DNA from: Pochonia chlamydosporia 170
Lineage: Eukaryota; Ascomycota; Sordariomycetes; Hypocreales; Clavicipitaceae
Length of the DNA stretch: 64,000 bases
Direction of reading: 5' to 3'
Assembly (NCBI RefSeq): GCF_001653235.2
Contig: NC_035791.1
Span: 2,604,001 to 2,668,000 of the forward strand
The position numbers and the translations under genes were made by a program. Of this stretch, positions 10,262 to 23,200 are shown in pieces. The first letter of the stretch is position 1. The number at the start of each line of letters is the position of its first letter. Under the pieces are notes generated by a model. The model saw only the letters and a program-made list of their open reading frames with translations. It was not told the origin of the DNA and searched no databases.

Positions 10262-13200
10262 CTGAGGGTCAAATGGGACGGAGCATTTCAAACAAACTCG
10301 TGAAATTGAATTGAAGGGTTCCGGTAGTTTGGTCTCTAGACACGCTCGGATGCCCTTCAAAAGATGTCACCTTGGCCGATCTCGGCTCGCAGAAACATCG
10401 TGTGAGACAAGTTTGCAGTTTTCGACTTTCAGGAATCGCAGTGGCTGCTTGAGGGCGGACGCCTGTGGTCGAGCCTCGGAGGTCTGGACCGCAGGTGCAA
10501 CGTTTTTGCAATGAAACGGCTTGGAATTTTCGGCAGGATTTCACCGAGACAATGTTGTGTTGCAATGTGTGAGCCTCTTCTGCAGGTTTGAAAGGCTCCG
10601 ATGTCCACCGATTCTGGGATAACAAAGGGCAAGTTCACCAGACCCAACAAAAATTGCTCACCGCTCTGAGCGTCGAATTGGTCGATAACTGTGGCTTCTG
10701 GATCCGTAGCCGTTATCTCACCCGCATCAGTGTTTCTGGACCGCGCTGGCACTGCAGAATCAAAGGTCGTTCTCTTTGTTGAGCTGCGGGCAATGTCGGA
10801 CACTGGGTTGTACGTGGTGCTACTGCAGATGCCGGAATATTACTCTCAAGTTTTGTTTTTTGTCATGCTTGGGTTGACAAAGGATCCTCCTCGACGATTG
10901 GGTGATGATTTGCTGGGAAGGGCAGGCATGGCGAAACTGCTCTCTTGGTGATAGGCATACAGCGCGTCATTTCTCGAAAGTCCGTGTCCAAAGCGCTCCA
11001 ATATTGCAATATCTGCATCTCGGGCCCAACAATACTTGCACCAACTAATCTCTGTCCTTGCACCCTTCATTCCGGTTTCTGTATCATGCTGTTGCGGACC
11101 ATGCCGGCGGGAACAGCCTAGCTAGCCACTCAGACCCCAATACTTGGATACCCTGGATAGATGTTGCAGAGTTGTTGGCCATTGGGATGCGAGACATATA
11201 GCACGAGGGTTCAAGCACGCGCTACGTTATTTATATTTGGGGTTTAGGTGGAACGGTGTATGTAGGGATTCTCAAGACTCAAGACATGGCCCTGAGGGTT
11301 TTTTTTCCCTTGGGCTGTTCCCCTGGCCGAGAGAAGAGACAACAAGATACCAGAATTTTGGGATGACGATGTTCCAGAAAAGGCGCATGTGAATATTCGC
11401 GAACACCTAAGGAGATGAACAAGCCCGATGTGTTGAATGCTCCATTACTAACAGTCAATTCGGCTGAACTGGACGCATTCTATGCCGTGACCCATGCGTA
11501 AGAACTTGTCGTACATTGCCTCCTCAACGCTTGGAAACGTATCATGGTGTCAATGTATAGAGTTGTTGGTACAAAGTCTACAGACGGTTCTTGCTAATGT
11601 GATACAATATGATGGCGCCTCCGAACGGACTACAACGGCGGATAAACACTGCATGAGTGCTCGTACACACCCATTTTACTTGTACAGTGATTGTGTCTGT
11701 TGATTACTTCGTTGTCGATTCGTTTGGTAGGTAAGCAACCAACATGGTTTTTCGAGACAGATCTGGACGACAACATCACACAGCACTCTGCTCTGTATCA
11801 CGAGGCCTCGGCTACTAAATTTGAAGATCTTCTAATTTGGATTCATGACTTTTTTGTGAGAGAAGAAGTCCGCACAGAGAGAGTCACAAACTAACGATTC
11901 CAATTGACCAGATTGTTGTACGTCCTTGCCAGAAGTACGGAACAAACCGTGCAGCAAATCCGAATTCCAGCAGTCCGTACAGTAACGCACAAGCCAGGAC
12001 AAAGACATCTCTACAAGCTGAAAGCGGTGCCTGGCATGTCGCCATTCTACGTGTCATGTTGCACAGGAAACGTTAATGGGACGACAATCTACGGAGTCCG
12101 CCGAGGGATGTGGTGATGGACAAAGCTGCAGGATGGGTTCGGAGCGACCTGCTGTGGTCGAACCAAGCCACGGCTCAGCTGGTGATCGGTCATGCATGAC
12201 GGTGGTAAGCAAACTCTTGGGAGAGGTGGCTTGGGAGATGCATATGCAGGCTTGTCAAGGTGGCCGGAATCATTTTCGGGAGAGGACTTGTGAATGATAT
12301 CTTTGGGGGTGGTCCCGAATTGGCGCGTTGGACGCGCTTGCTGCAATTTATGGATTGCGCTGTGACCAGGCACGATTGCTCTGGAGCGTTGGCTCGGCAC
12401 GTACATGCGGTTCTTGCATGCCGCGGATGCGTGCTGAGGTTTTCCGGGGGAGAGAAAACGGATGAAGTTGCTGCGGGTTACCATTATGGTGTTGGATGGT
12501 GGCCGGCATCTTGGTTTATGTGGCGTGGCAATGTGCCGTGATTGGAGTGCCATTTGCCAAAGACTCAACTTATGGGTGACGAGATTGCCAGGTTGATTTC
12601 CAAAATAAGAATGAAAATCGACTATTCAGTGCGGTATCTTGTACGCCTGGCCTAGACGTCGGGTATTTTTGAAAGAAGGGTGAAGTTTTGACCACCTCCG
12701 GCTCGTGATCGAGCTCGTCTTGCGTCAAGGAGCAACAGTGAGTCAGGCCGCTTTGGCCAAGAGCAAAGCATCAAGAACGTTACGCGTCTATGAAGACTGG
12801 CCCGCCAAATGCCGGGGGCGAATCTCTTCTTCTCGGTAGAGCGGGCTTGTGTCGATTTAGGATGCGCATCATGGCTCTATGGACGGATATGTATGTATTA
12901 GCGCACCAGACACGCAACGGCTGAGGGGCAGAAAACTTACGTTTCAATCATCTGGTCGAATTTCAGCTTGTTGGAACTTCAATTATCACACACCGGGATG
13001 TATAGAAAATCCCTGCTTCATTGCAAGGTTATGTGTGACCCAGACGGGCAGTGAAGTGCTGGAACAACAACAAAGTCGAGATATTACACCGGGGGCCGAG
13101 GGCAACGACGTACCCAACTGAGGCTGAAGCAGTTCAGCGCTAACGGAAAGATTCCGAAGGATTCCAAAGAAGAAGAGCTCAGGCACAAAGTAACTTAGTA

Positions 13201-14753
13201 TGGGGACAAAAAGATATCCGGTACCTTGGTCGAGGTAAAGCCGGTGTAAGTGCTCTAGTGTGGACGGTCAAGTGGCATCTATTCAAGGCGGCGGCAAAGG
13301 CTGTAGTAATAATACGAACCCTATTGTCTCATGATCTCCATGGCGGGTGCGTCGTCAAGAGAATAATGTGAAATACAGTACCACGATGACTGGGTGTTTA
13401 CAGCTTCTGACGTGTTTTTTTGGGCTGAAATCACTCGTCATAAGCTTGGCATGGAGGTTGCAAATATTGAAAAGATCATCTTGCGCAAGCACACACTTGT
13501 CCATCGCCATGTCCAACCGCGTCCCGTCGTGTCATCCTGAACAGGAGCCGGTGGGTATGCACACTGGTCATCAACCGCATGCCGTAGTCTCCGTCGAGAT
13601 CGGATCCGCGGTGAGCCACCAGCGTCATAATGCCATGTCAGGCGTAGATGTGTCTGCGGAAATGGTTGCAGACGTGCCATCCATCTTGGCATCTTTAGGA
13701 AGAAATGCCGGTCAGAACTTGGCAAGATATGTTTGTCAACTGTTGGTGAAACATCACAGAGCCTGGATTTGGGAAGTCGTCCCCATGATCGCTGTCCCTC
13801 CGTATGTATCGCGGTACACGGCTTGGCAAGTTCCCATCATGTCGGGCTAGTCAATCCAATCTGAGATTTGTTGATAATCTAGGATGTGACTTGACAGGGT
13901 TTCTTTTGTCGTCAACAACGTGTTGATGTTGTGTTGTGTTGTGCGACGTGGGAAACGGTCATGTGCAAGCAAGGTAGATGCAGCCCGACGAATGTTTGGA
14001 TTCTCTGGAACAGCTCGGCCTTCGATGTTGGGATAGGGATATTCTGAAAATTGTCTTTACTGGCCATACACACAATACACAATACCGTCGGTGCCATGTG
14101 GCCAATGCTGAACGGGAGAGAGACTTTCAATACAAGTCTCTCCCCAGACCGCCCCCACGGGAGTCTGCGTCAAGACGACTTGGACAATGTTGTGACGGGG
14201 GTATTTTGCATGCCAAAGACATGGAACGAACGAACGAATCTTGATACGTCAAATCTCGTAGTTTGAGTATTCCTCCGGTCGACTCTCGGCCTTCTGTGGT
14301 TCTCTCCTAGCGCCATCTTAGCTGAGCAGTTCTCTTTCAGAAAACGGAAGGGGCAAGGGAGGTTGAGCGAAAAGGGAATGACGTCGTCCCCGCATGAAAT
14401 CACTCGACGGTCCCCTGTTAGCCTGTTAGCGTGCATGCCTGACCCTGCCTGCCCTATGAACATTGGAGCCAACGGGCAAGAGCCACCGAGGCCCCCATAA
14501 GGTCCACGAGCCCATCAACCCATGCAGCAGTCGCCAAGCCCTGGTCCTTCCATGTTGCATGTCCCTTCCCTCACCCATGCCATGTTGGCCAAGTCCCTGT
14601 CCACAGCCAAGACCTGGGCTCCGCGTTTTCGGGACCCTACTTTCGGCCACCCATCTCGCCAACACCAGACCACATCTTGCACATGCACCAGTTGACCCTT
14701 TGGTGGCTCCATTCAATGTTCAGTTCTGTATGTACTCCGTTCTCCAGACTGGA

Positions 14754-14771
14754 CCGTACTGTACAGTACGG
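14754..14771. repeat. Perfect 18-bp palindrome
   Basis: CCGTACTGTACAGTACGG equals its own reverse complement. It overlaps a TACGGAGTA word at 14767-14775 and is followed by a CTGGT pentamer run at 14816-14836. Confidence 0.9.
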
Positions 14772-14815
14772 AGTACCGTAACGCCCAAAATACAGTAAGC
14801 CAGACATGGTCTCGC

Positions 14816-14836
14816 CTGGTCTGGTCTGGTCTGGTT
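14816..14836. repeat. CTGGT pentanucleotide microsatellite
   Basis: Four tandem copies of CTGGT. The same unit or its complement recurs at 20213-20240, 28281-28315 and 39919-39941. Confidence 0.85.
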
Positions 14837-17800
14837 GTCTCTGTAGTTGGTTGCAGCTTTTTGTACCCCCGAGATGTTGGTGGTGCTGATTTGTAATTAC
14901 AAACGCCTCTCTTTGCTACACATGCGCGCGGCAATGTACAGACTGGAACTTGTAGTATCAATACAACAACTATCATAATGTAATACTGTGTGCAATGTTC
15001 CAGGCGAGACCGTCCAGGGAGTTTCGGAGTGTCCAGCGAGCGGAATGCTCCATGTCATGCTCACCAGGCTGGGGCAGGGCAGAGCTAATACTAACCAGAC
15101 TTGATAGACACTGCATCTGCGTATTAATAAGTGATACATAATACTGTAACAGACCGTCAATACAATACCCTGTGCTCCATAACATACAGGATCAATGGCA
15201 AACGTCCAGTCTGGTCTCCGACTTTTTCTGGGGCCGAGGCTGTGCGATGGACATGGGATGCTGCACCAAAGATTTCATCAATGTTGCAGTCGATAAATTG
15301 CCACCAGACTGCAATTCCAAACCTGGGAGCTAGAGAGGAATAATGCTCCATAATATCTGGGTACTGTACATATACCATGCACATTTCAATGCAGCACGTA
15401 AGCATCACAATCATTCTAAACTCTGTCCCCGCGGTTCCCTCGCATCCCGAACATTGACGTGACAAGTTTTGCCTCTATTTGGTTAATCACTGCGACGCTG
15501 GCCTGGCCCAGGCACAGCCTTGAATGATTCTAGTTTATTGATTACGGCTGTGCTGTCAATGGTCATCCAACTTTAAGACCTCCCCTTGTAGTAAGCAGCA
15601 TAACGGATTGAATTGACGCACCCATGTTCTCCGTAGAACAGCAGAGCTGGGTTGATGGAACAATTGTGGCATGGCCAATGCCCAGCTGGCAGTTTTCAAG
15701 GACTCGACCTGCGTCATGTGCAAGTCAGTTTGTGGCCGTTTGTACAATGCAATTTTCACACAAGTTCTCACTTGCTTCTGGCAGGGCTGCAGACAACACA
15801 GTACCGTACGCATCTAGCAGCAACAAACACACACGCTGCTGGCAGTCTGGGGCCTTGGTGCGTAGAGTGCTCCCGACACTAGGTGCAATGTGATACCACT
15901 AGGAATGGGATGAAGCAATGACGGCATACTATAAGCTTGTATGGTCAGCACGTGGCTTTTGAATTATCGGGATGTGGACGTGCTGTAAGACCTTAGGGAG
16001 GACGTACTGTCCAGTCTGATCTTTCCCGGACATGACTGTAGATTTGAAAGGAGCCGCAGGTTCGGGGCGACTCGTGTAAGTGTATGGTCTTGTTCCACCG
16101 TAATACTTAATATCCTCCATCTCCTACGGAGTAGTCGGCAAAGGGTCGTCATCGTACCCAGGTTCTTTTACTGGGACATCCTTTTTGAACCAGTCTCTCT
16201 GGCTCCATGTCTAGTACCGATACCTCTGTGCCAAGGACCGCAGAGAAAAAGTCGTGTTGCAAAATACCGTCAGTCTGATAGTTGTTTGACGTCTTCCAGA
16301 AAGGCTTTGTCAGTGCCTGTGAGATCAAGTGTACTGCACACATGTATGAGAGCCATGACATGACGGCCAGTCCGGGGCCACAACACCAGGCTCAGGCCAT
16401 CTAGCAACAACAGAGCAAGGATAAAGAAGAAAAGTGGCGTAACAAAGCCGCCAAGCACTGGGCGAGCTATTTCAAAACATCGTGGAACAACGCCGACAGG
16501 TGCTTCTACGGAGGCCGAACAAGGCTCAGAGAAAGATTCGTCTCTGCAAGCCCCGTGCCATCACTGATCAATCGCGTCACGGGGCAAAAGAAAATGAATG
16601 GCCATTGTTGCCCTTTCTGTTTGGACCCAAGGACCACGAACGTATTCAATGTTTGCTGCATCTCTGCCTCAGCCGTTCGTTACTCTCCATTGTTGAGGCG
16701 AACATCTTCAACAATTTGGAAACCACCGAGAAAACGTTCCCGGTCGGTTGGGGACATCTCGAATCTGGCTCCGGGATATGTACTCCGTAGAGCATGGAGG
16801 GTCCCATTTGCCAGAGTAAGTAGCATTGGCTGTAATCGAGGACGGAGAATGCCAAGGTAGGATTCCGAATTTGCTTGATGGCTACAGAGTAGAGAAGACG
16901 TCGTCACACTTGAGCATGCCAACCGGAAAGGTCAACTGGTGAGCACAAGCCATATGACCAGCAAAGCTACAGTGCAACACAGTACTTATCTCGGCAGTAA
17001 AGCACAATCCGGGAGAAAAATGGCTTGGCGTCGTGCAAAAATACGTCAGTAATGCAATAAAACTGAGCGAGATGGTCATCGACACAGGCAGACGCCTGGA
17101 TAAGTCTCGGCACCCCAATGCACGATGTTCAACTGAGACGCACCGACCGCTTTGTCGAATGGTGCATTCCGACCCGCTCTTCCACTACTCCGTGCTCCGT
17201 AATTGATATTGAGGTCCTCTCCCGAAGCCGAAACCTCCAGCCTGTCTTCTTGGCACCTTGACCACCCTGTGGCTACCCTGTGAATCGTAAGGCCCATCCC
17301 AGGCTGAGCCGCCTTGGCAGACCGCTTGGGGTTTCTTGGCCCCAGATGTGTTCACCAAGAAAGAGAATGCTGCCAATTTTCCCACCTCTGCTAATATTTT
17401 TTCTTCGTTTTGAGGGCTCCACCCGGTCATTTTCGTCGTTGGCGGCCGCTCGACGAGCGGGGTCATTGGACCCCCGACAGACACGACGAGCATCGTGCCT
17501 TTCGAACCCAGTTTTCTTTGTTCAGATGTCCACGAACCATTGCCAGGTTTGACGTTGTCATTGCTTGCCAGAAGACTCGACCCCATGGCTGGCACGGTGC
17601 ACGAAAACAGTTTGTGGCCACCAATATTTCGGCCACCACCCAAGCATGCAGTAACATACCACAAGATGAAATAGCACGCCGCGAGATATGCGACACCTCG
17701 CAGCTGGTCAAAAGAGTGTACATATCCCACTGTAAGGGGAACGCAGATAACAGAGTCAGGTAGGTATTAATAGAAAAGATGGTCTCAGATGCGGATGTCC

Positions 17801-20190
17801 AACCGTGGCCCATGTCCTCAAGATGTCTTGGTTTGTTGAACCCTTGGCGCACTGTGAATCACAAAACAGGTCGGCAGCAGCCTAGAAGCCGAATAAGCAA
17901 GATCAGGCCCTTCCAACAGGAGGCTCATGTCTTCTTGGCTGCAGTCAACGCGATCATGTCATGCCATGGCAAACACGACCAGGTGTATTCCTTGATGCTC
18001 CAAGGTGCCGTGTCGTGTCTTCCTTGAATTTGACTCGAGGTGATTTTGTGAAGTTAGGGCCTTGGCTGAATAAATGCTCTGTAATTCCGTGTCCGGTGGA
18101 GGCTTTGCATTTATATTGTGCTCCATAAGCCATAGGCGGAGCTTATATGCTCTGAAACGCAACCCGTGCAGTGTCTCGAAAGTGAGATGTTGCTTGCCAG
18201 ATGTCTGGAGGCCAAGTTCTAAAGCAGCTGGCTTTGTGTGTAATATGCAGCGAGTGCACATTTGATGCTGCTTTGGCAGTTGCTCCCTCCATACCTAGTT
18301 CACCTCGGACATTGACGGCAGGAAGCACGCAGCATTTAAGCAGCCAATGGAGACCTAGACCATCTAAAGAATGCACAGCAGGTCCCGTAACGGCCAGCTT
18401 TCTATCTGCTCGCCTCCAATGTTGTGAAAGACACATGAACAAAGAATAGGACCACGCAAAATAGGGCCAGCGCACGGCTTAGAATACGAACAAAGCAATT
18501 AAAACATTCGACAGAGCAACAAGAGTGGAAGAAGGAGAAGAAGGAGAAGGAGCCACACCCTTTAGCCTGCTCCATTTTCCATGTGGCCCTGTTCAAAATT
18601 GGACGAGGTATTAACAAGTTGAGCACAACATCCCCATATTAATGAGAAAGGTACACGCCTCGTTCCAAAATTTTGCCAGGCACGGCGGAGCAGGGAGCAC
18701 ACAGAGCAACATTGAACAACTTCTGGATCGACAAGTACCAAATATCAGGAAATACAGTCCTGTAACAGCAATCTGAGCATATTCGAGACTCGGCCCAGAC
18801 CGGCCTATTTCGCGCCCTGTCTGCTCTTTTAAGGAAGTGGTCATTCACCACTCGGTTGATCAAATTTCAAGTGGCACCTTTGGCCATCTCAATCATCCAT
18901 CTGGACTTTGTCGAGTCCGCAAGCCACGATCATAATTACCATCCACCAACCAACACAGGACCACCAATAAATACCCTGGCTCTGCCTCTGCCTCTGGCCG
19001 CTGTCTGGATCCGTTCGAGAGCCGTTTGTTGCTCGCAACCAACGGCTACCGTATCTAGTCTTAACGGGAGGCTGCTCTTGCATCTCTTGCCGCTATCAAA
19101 GTTACATCAATATCAAAGTACCTACCTACCAAGTACTCCGTACTTAAGTAGGCGTCTCCATGATTAGCTAGGGGCTACGACCCGCTAGGAGTTTGAGCCC
19201 TTGCCCCCAAAGCCTCGCTTGGGGCTTGACTGGAGGTTGATCTCTGTTCTTCACACTGCACCTGCAATCTGCATGCTGCATACTGCAACCTGCTCCAGGC
19301 ATTTCAGGAGGAGCCAGACACGAAGCGTCTGCTCACCTCACATTCACATTCACATTCAAGCACACTCTCCCTCTCACTACATCAGCCTAGCTGGTGCTCC
19401 ACTCGAGCACTGAAGGTTGACTTTACGAGATCAGCGCCGGATTTGACAAAGAAGATTATAAGGTATCACTCAAATATTTGGTAGTTGAAGTAATTGGGAT
19501 TTCAGGGCATCAATCCTAGCAGGCAGAACTACCAGACCAGACTCAAGTCCCCACGTACCTAGGTAGGTACCTAAGCGGGTAATGAGGTGCAGGCACTGTA
19601 CCTACCGAGTTACGAGCGCAGGTTGTTGGGGGCATTTTTGAACTTGAGTGGGCAACGGCCTCCGTGGCTACCCCCTGCCCTGCCCTATCAACACGACTTA
19701 AGTACGCACCGGCAAATTTGGCAGGCAGGTGCTTTTGACCACCAGACTGGGCCAGACTGGACCAGACCCGTACCTGCCCGTACATGTATGTCCTCAAGTG
19801 CTCGTTGTGTCGGCGGGGTGCAAGTACTAGGGCTCGTTACTTCCAGCTTGAGGCTAGCAGGTGTGCGCATGGCAGCAAATTGAGTCCATGTCTGGTCCAG
19901 CAGACCAAAAAGCCCCAGTGCCTGCTGAGCCCTCTACCTACCTAGGTAGGCACTTTAGTCAGTTCACTCACTCACTGCTTGGCCGCCGAAACTCAAAGGT
20001 CAACGTACAGACCCAGGCACCTGTTTTAACACGGGAGCTCGAGTACTTGTACTGTCTGGTCTTGTTGACTCCAGATGTCTACCCCCAGTGCCGCCAGTGA
20101 AGATTCTGGTTTTCGTCCACTTGAGCAGTCTGCAAGTCTCTGGCTGCAAGTGGTCTTGATCCCGCCTTTTTGAGCGCCAGTTTTTTTTTT

Positions 20191-20240
20191 GTCAAGTCAA
20201 GTCAAGTCAAGTCTGGTCTGATCTGGTCTGGTCTGGTCTC
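20191..20240. repeat. Compound GTCAA and CTGGT microsatellite
   Basis: About four GTCAA units run directly into CTGGT-type units, with one TCTGATCTGG variation. It joins the two pentamer families found separately elsewhere in the window. Confidence 0.8.
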
Positions 20241-20290
20241 AACTGGCTGCAAACAAGCCATCGGCCACCCACTACTTTAATAACTATTGT

Positions 20291-21736
20291 GATCTTTTTT
20301 GCTAGCTGGCCCTTTTATTCCCTCGCCCGCCCTCTCTCTCCACGTCTCTTTCTCTCTTGCTTTTTGGGCTAGACCTTTGATTCTCGACCCGTCCATTCTC
20401 AACCTCCCTCTCCGTTTCGTGTCCCTCTTCTCTCCCTCTCGCCCGCTCTCTCCTGTGTTGCTCCTTCCTCTCCTCTGCTGATCCTCATACCTCTCTCCTC
20501 TTCATCCCCTCTCGCCACTTTACTTCTTGTCTTTTTTTTATTTTTACCCCTTGCTTTCTTCGGCCAAGAACGGGATTCCAAAAGAAAAACAACATACCAT
20601 ACCCAGACTGGTTTGCGTCGACAGAATCGACGCCTGCAGCCATTTTGTTTCTCTCAACATCGTCAAGCGCCCCCCTGCTGGGCGTCTGAGCCCGAACTGT
20701 ATCGACTGGACCACGACTAGACCAACATCCTTCACCTTTTTTTACCTTTACGCCGTGCCACTTGCACCGCACCGCACTGCATCGCATCGTCTGGGTGCCA
20801 CCCTCCTTCATCTTCGAGGCTTGCACACACTCGTGCTTGGTCTCGACGAACCGTGCTTGAGATCCGGAGCAACTCGACATTGACATTGCGGCCACTCAGC
20901 AGTAATATCACCGGGCCGGCATCAGCAACACCACATCCGCCCACACCATTGATTCTGTGCTGCACTACTGCGCTGCACTGCTCTGCACCTCTTGGCTTAT
21001 ACCCATCTCCCATCTCGCAAATCCCAACCCCTGTCGCCTCGTTTCGCACGTTGCACCCAGACGCCATCAACCCCCGCCGGCCTGCATCTGTCTCTGTCTC
21101 TGCATCTGAGCCTGCATCTGCATCTGGCTGGGTCTTACTCCGTACCTAGGTAGTCTGAGTCGCAGTCTGAGTCTGTGACTGAGCCTCTACTAGTCCCAGA
21201 TTCCTCTGGCGTCGCCGCCCTTGCCCTACCAGACGCAATCTCGACAACCTCGCTCGACCCGCCTTTTCTCAGTCTGGCGTCTTTGTCATCGCCGACAACC
21301 GTCGTCACAACTTACAAGTCACAAGGCCCCCCGCCGCTGCCACTACCGGCGTCACTGCCACCAACTTTAGAACGTTACCTGCCGACAAGAACAAGCCGCC
21401 GCTGGCAAGGTTCACTTTTGCTTCCAAAGCTTCACAGAGCATTCTAGCACCTCCGTCAGACCCAATTTGTTTTACTTTCTCTTTCTTTATACTTTTTCTC
21501 GTCCTCAAACCCCGACATTGAGCCTATATCACCAACCATATAAAATATATCGCCACCGTCCTGCCCTCCAACATTCTCATTTTGCCCGCCACCTACGTAT
21601 CCAGTCACTTGCGCCCGCGACCGCGCGCCTGCGCATTCTCATACGGGAGTGACACACGCCGCTCACCCACTTAATCCACGGCAGTAGGCAGTCCTCACAA
21701 CGTCACCGGGCGATTTCTCGCACTTCTTCCTCCAAA
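20291..21736 (+). promoter_or_regulatory. Pyrimidine-rich upstream region and probable leader of the HAL4-type kinase gene
   Basis: Roughly 1.4 kb before the kinase start is strongly C/T-rich on the plus strand, most of all at 20320-20560. Short frames starting with ATG occur (for example at 20853), so upstream open frames are possible if transcription starts early. One TACTCCGTA word lies at 21136-21144. Leader and promoter function is inferred from position and composition. Confidence 0.45.
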
Positions 21737-23200
21737 ATGCCTGCTCCATCCGGCGAGTCGTCAAAGCCCAATTCCGCACCGAGCTCGAAGCCTTCGTCTA
21801 TTAAATCTCACGACGGTGCCAAGAGGTCACCAGCTCTCACTGCCCAGGATGGCGATTCTGCGAGCGAATCCTCACATTTAAAACCCCATTCAGACAGGTC
21901 CTCTGTCAAGGAACGCTTCACGCGTATGTTCTCGAGTAAAGACCTCCCTAAGCTGAACAACGGCAATGGTGAACATGCTAGTCGACCTCGGGGCTCGTCC
22001 ATGAACGGTGGTTCATCTCCTGCCTCGTCCCGCAAAGAGTCTTCCGAGCGACCCTCCGAAAAACCTCCCTCGAATACGTCAAAGGTCATACCCGGCAAGG
22101 ACCTTGGAAACCGTTTTGCTTGCAACTCAGAAGTGCAAGGCGGCCACGAGCATCATTTAAAATCCAGCCGACGACAGGAAAAGCTCTCTGACATGTGGAG
22201 ATCTCTACTTGGAAAGAAACCAGAGGCAACACCTGATGGCGATCTTTCACTCGTATCCAACTGGGTCGACTCACTGCGCCAAGAAAAAGACGAAGCTGCC
22301 GATCGAAAAGGAGGACCAAATGTGTCATCAACCCTCGTCGAGAAGTATGGAAAATGCCAAGAAGTTGTTGGGCGCGGAGCCTTTGGTATCGTTCGAATCT
22401 CCCACAAGAAGTTGGGCGGCAGCGAAAAGTTGTTTGCAGTCAAGGAATTTCGCCGACGCCCCGAAGAGACCGAAAAGAAGTACAGCAAACGCCTGACGGC
22501 CGAATTTTGCATATCCTCATCGTTGCGCCATCCCAACGTAATCCACACGTTAGACTTGTTGAAAGATGCCAAAGGCGACTATTGCGAGGTCATGGAGTTC
22601 TGTGCTGGTGGCGATCTTTACACGCTCATTCTCTCTAGTGGCAAGCTAGAAGTTCAGGAGGCCGATTGCTTCTTCAAGCAGATGATGCGAGGCGTAGAGT
22701 ACCTCCATGAAATGGGCGTCGCCCACAGAGATCTGAAGCCTGAGAACCTCCTCCTAACCACCAGGGGTGCGCTCAAGATTACAGATTTCGGCAACGGCGA
22801 ATGTTTCCGAATGGCTTGGGAAACCGATGCTCACATGGTTTCCGGCCTGTGCGGTTCTGCCCCGTACATATCCCCCGAGGAGTACACTGACAAGGAATTT
22901 GATGCTCGCGCTGTCGACGTGTGGGCATGCGGTGTCATCTACATGGCTATGCGAACAGGTCGCCATCTCTGGCGAGTGGCCAAGAAAGAAGAAGACGAGT
23001 TCTACGCCCGCTACCTCGAGGGCCGTCGCGACGAGGAGGGCTACGGCCCCATTGAGTCACTCCACCGAGCAAGATGTCGCAACGTCATCTACTCAGTTCT
23101 CGATCCCCATCCCACCCGTCGCTTGACAGCTGCCCAGGTTCTCAAATCTGAGTGGGTTCGCGAAATAAAACTTTGCAAGGCCGGTGAGGAGGGCCTCTAA
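21737..23200 (+). CDS. HAL4/SAT4-type serine/threonine protein kinase
   Basis: A single open frame of 487 aa without introns. The first 200 residues are Ser/Pro/Lys-rich and low in complexity, with a short basic segment VKERFTRMFSSKDLPK. The kinase domain begins near residue 204 with YGKCQEVVGRGAFGIV (glycine loop at about 212-217), followed by AVKEFRRR, HRDLKPEN at about 330-337 and DFGNGE from about 350; the activation end reads SAPYISPEEY. The YGK...GRGAFG start and the RRRPEETEKKYSKRL segment are typical of the fungal Hal4/Hal5/Npr1-related group, which in yeast controls K+ uptake and stability of plasma-membrane nutrient transporters. The specific substrate here is unknown. The ATG context (tccaaaATGCC) is good. 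A very long gene-free region lies upstream. Confidence 0.9.
   Translation: MPAPSGESSKPNSAPSSKPSSIKSHDGAKRSPALTAQDGDSASESSHLKPHSDRSSVKERFTRMFSSKDLPKLNNGNGEHASRPRGSSMNGGSSPASSRKESSERPSEKPPSNTSKVIPGKDLGNRFACNSEVQGGHEHHLKSSRRQEKLSDMWRSLLGKKPEATPDGDLSLVSNWVDSLRQEKDEAADRKGGPNVSSTLVEKYGKCQEVVGRGAFGIVRISHKKLGGSEKLFAVKEFRRRPEETEKKYSKRLTAEFCISSSLRHPNVIHTLDLLKDAKGDYCEVMEFCAGGDLYTLILSSGKLEVQEADCFFKQMMRGVEYLHEMGVAHRDLKPENLLLTTRGALKITDFGNGECFRMAWETDAHMVSGLCGSAPYISPEEYTDKEFDARAVDVWACGVIYMAMRTGRHLWRVAKKEEDEFYARYLEGRRDEEGYGPIESLHRARCRNVIYSVLDPHPTRRLTAAQVLKSEWVREIKLCKAGEEGL

Larger units (their letters stand above)
10262..20290. other. Long gene-free region
   Basis: About 10 kb has no open frame that looks like a protein and no chain of exons I can support. 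Frames reach about 170 codons (for example 13347-13850 +) but have no recognisable motif and conflict with frames on the other strand. I find no transposase, reverse transcriptase or long terminal repeat. It holds several TACTCCGTA words, a perfect 18-bp palindrome at 14754-14771, CTGGT pentamer runs and CCTAGGTAGG palindromes. Non-coding transcripts cannot be excluded. Confidence 0.6.

Noticed and set aside
13347..13850. Open frame of 167 codons on the plus strand, with a 95-codon frame opposite
   Set aside because: Both strands are equally open and neither shows a motif. I considered a decayed gene on the minus strand at 13438-13725, but frames break repeatedly and nothing is recognisable.
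10262..21736. Possible transposon in the long gene-free region
   Set aside because: I found no reverse transcriptase, transposase, long terminal repeats or terminal inverted repeats by eye. A heavily mutated element cannot be excluded without a search.
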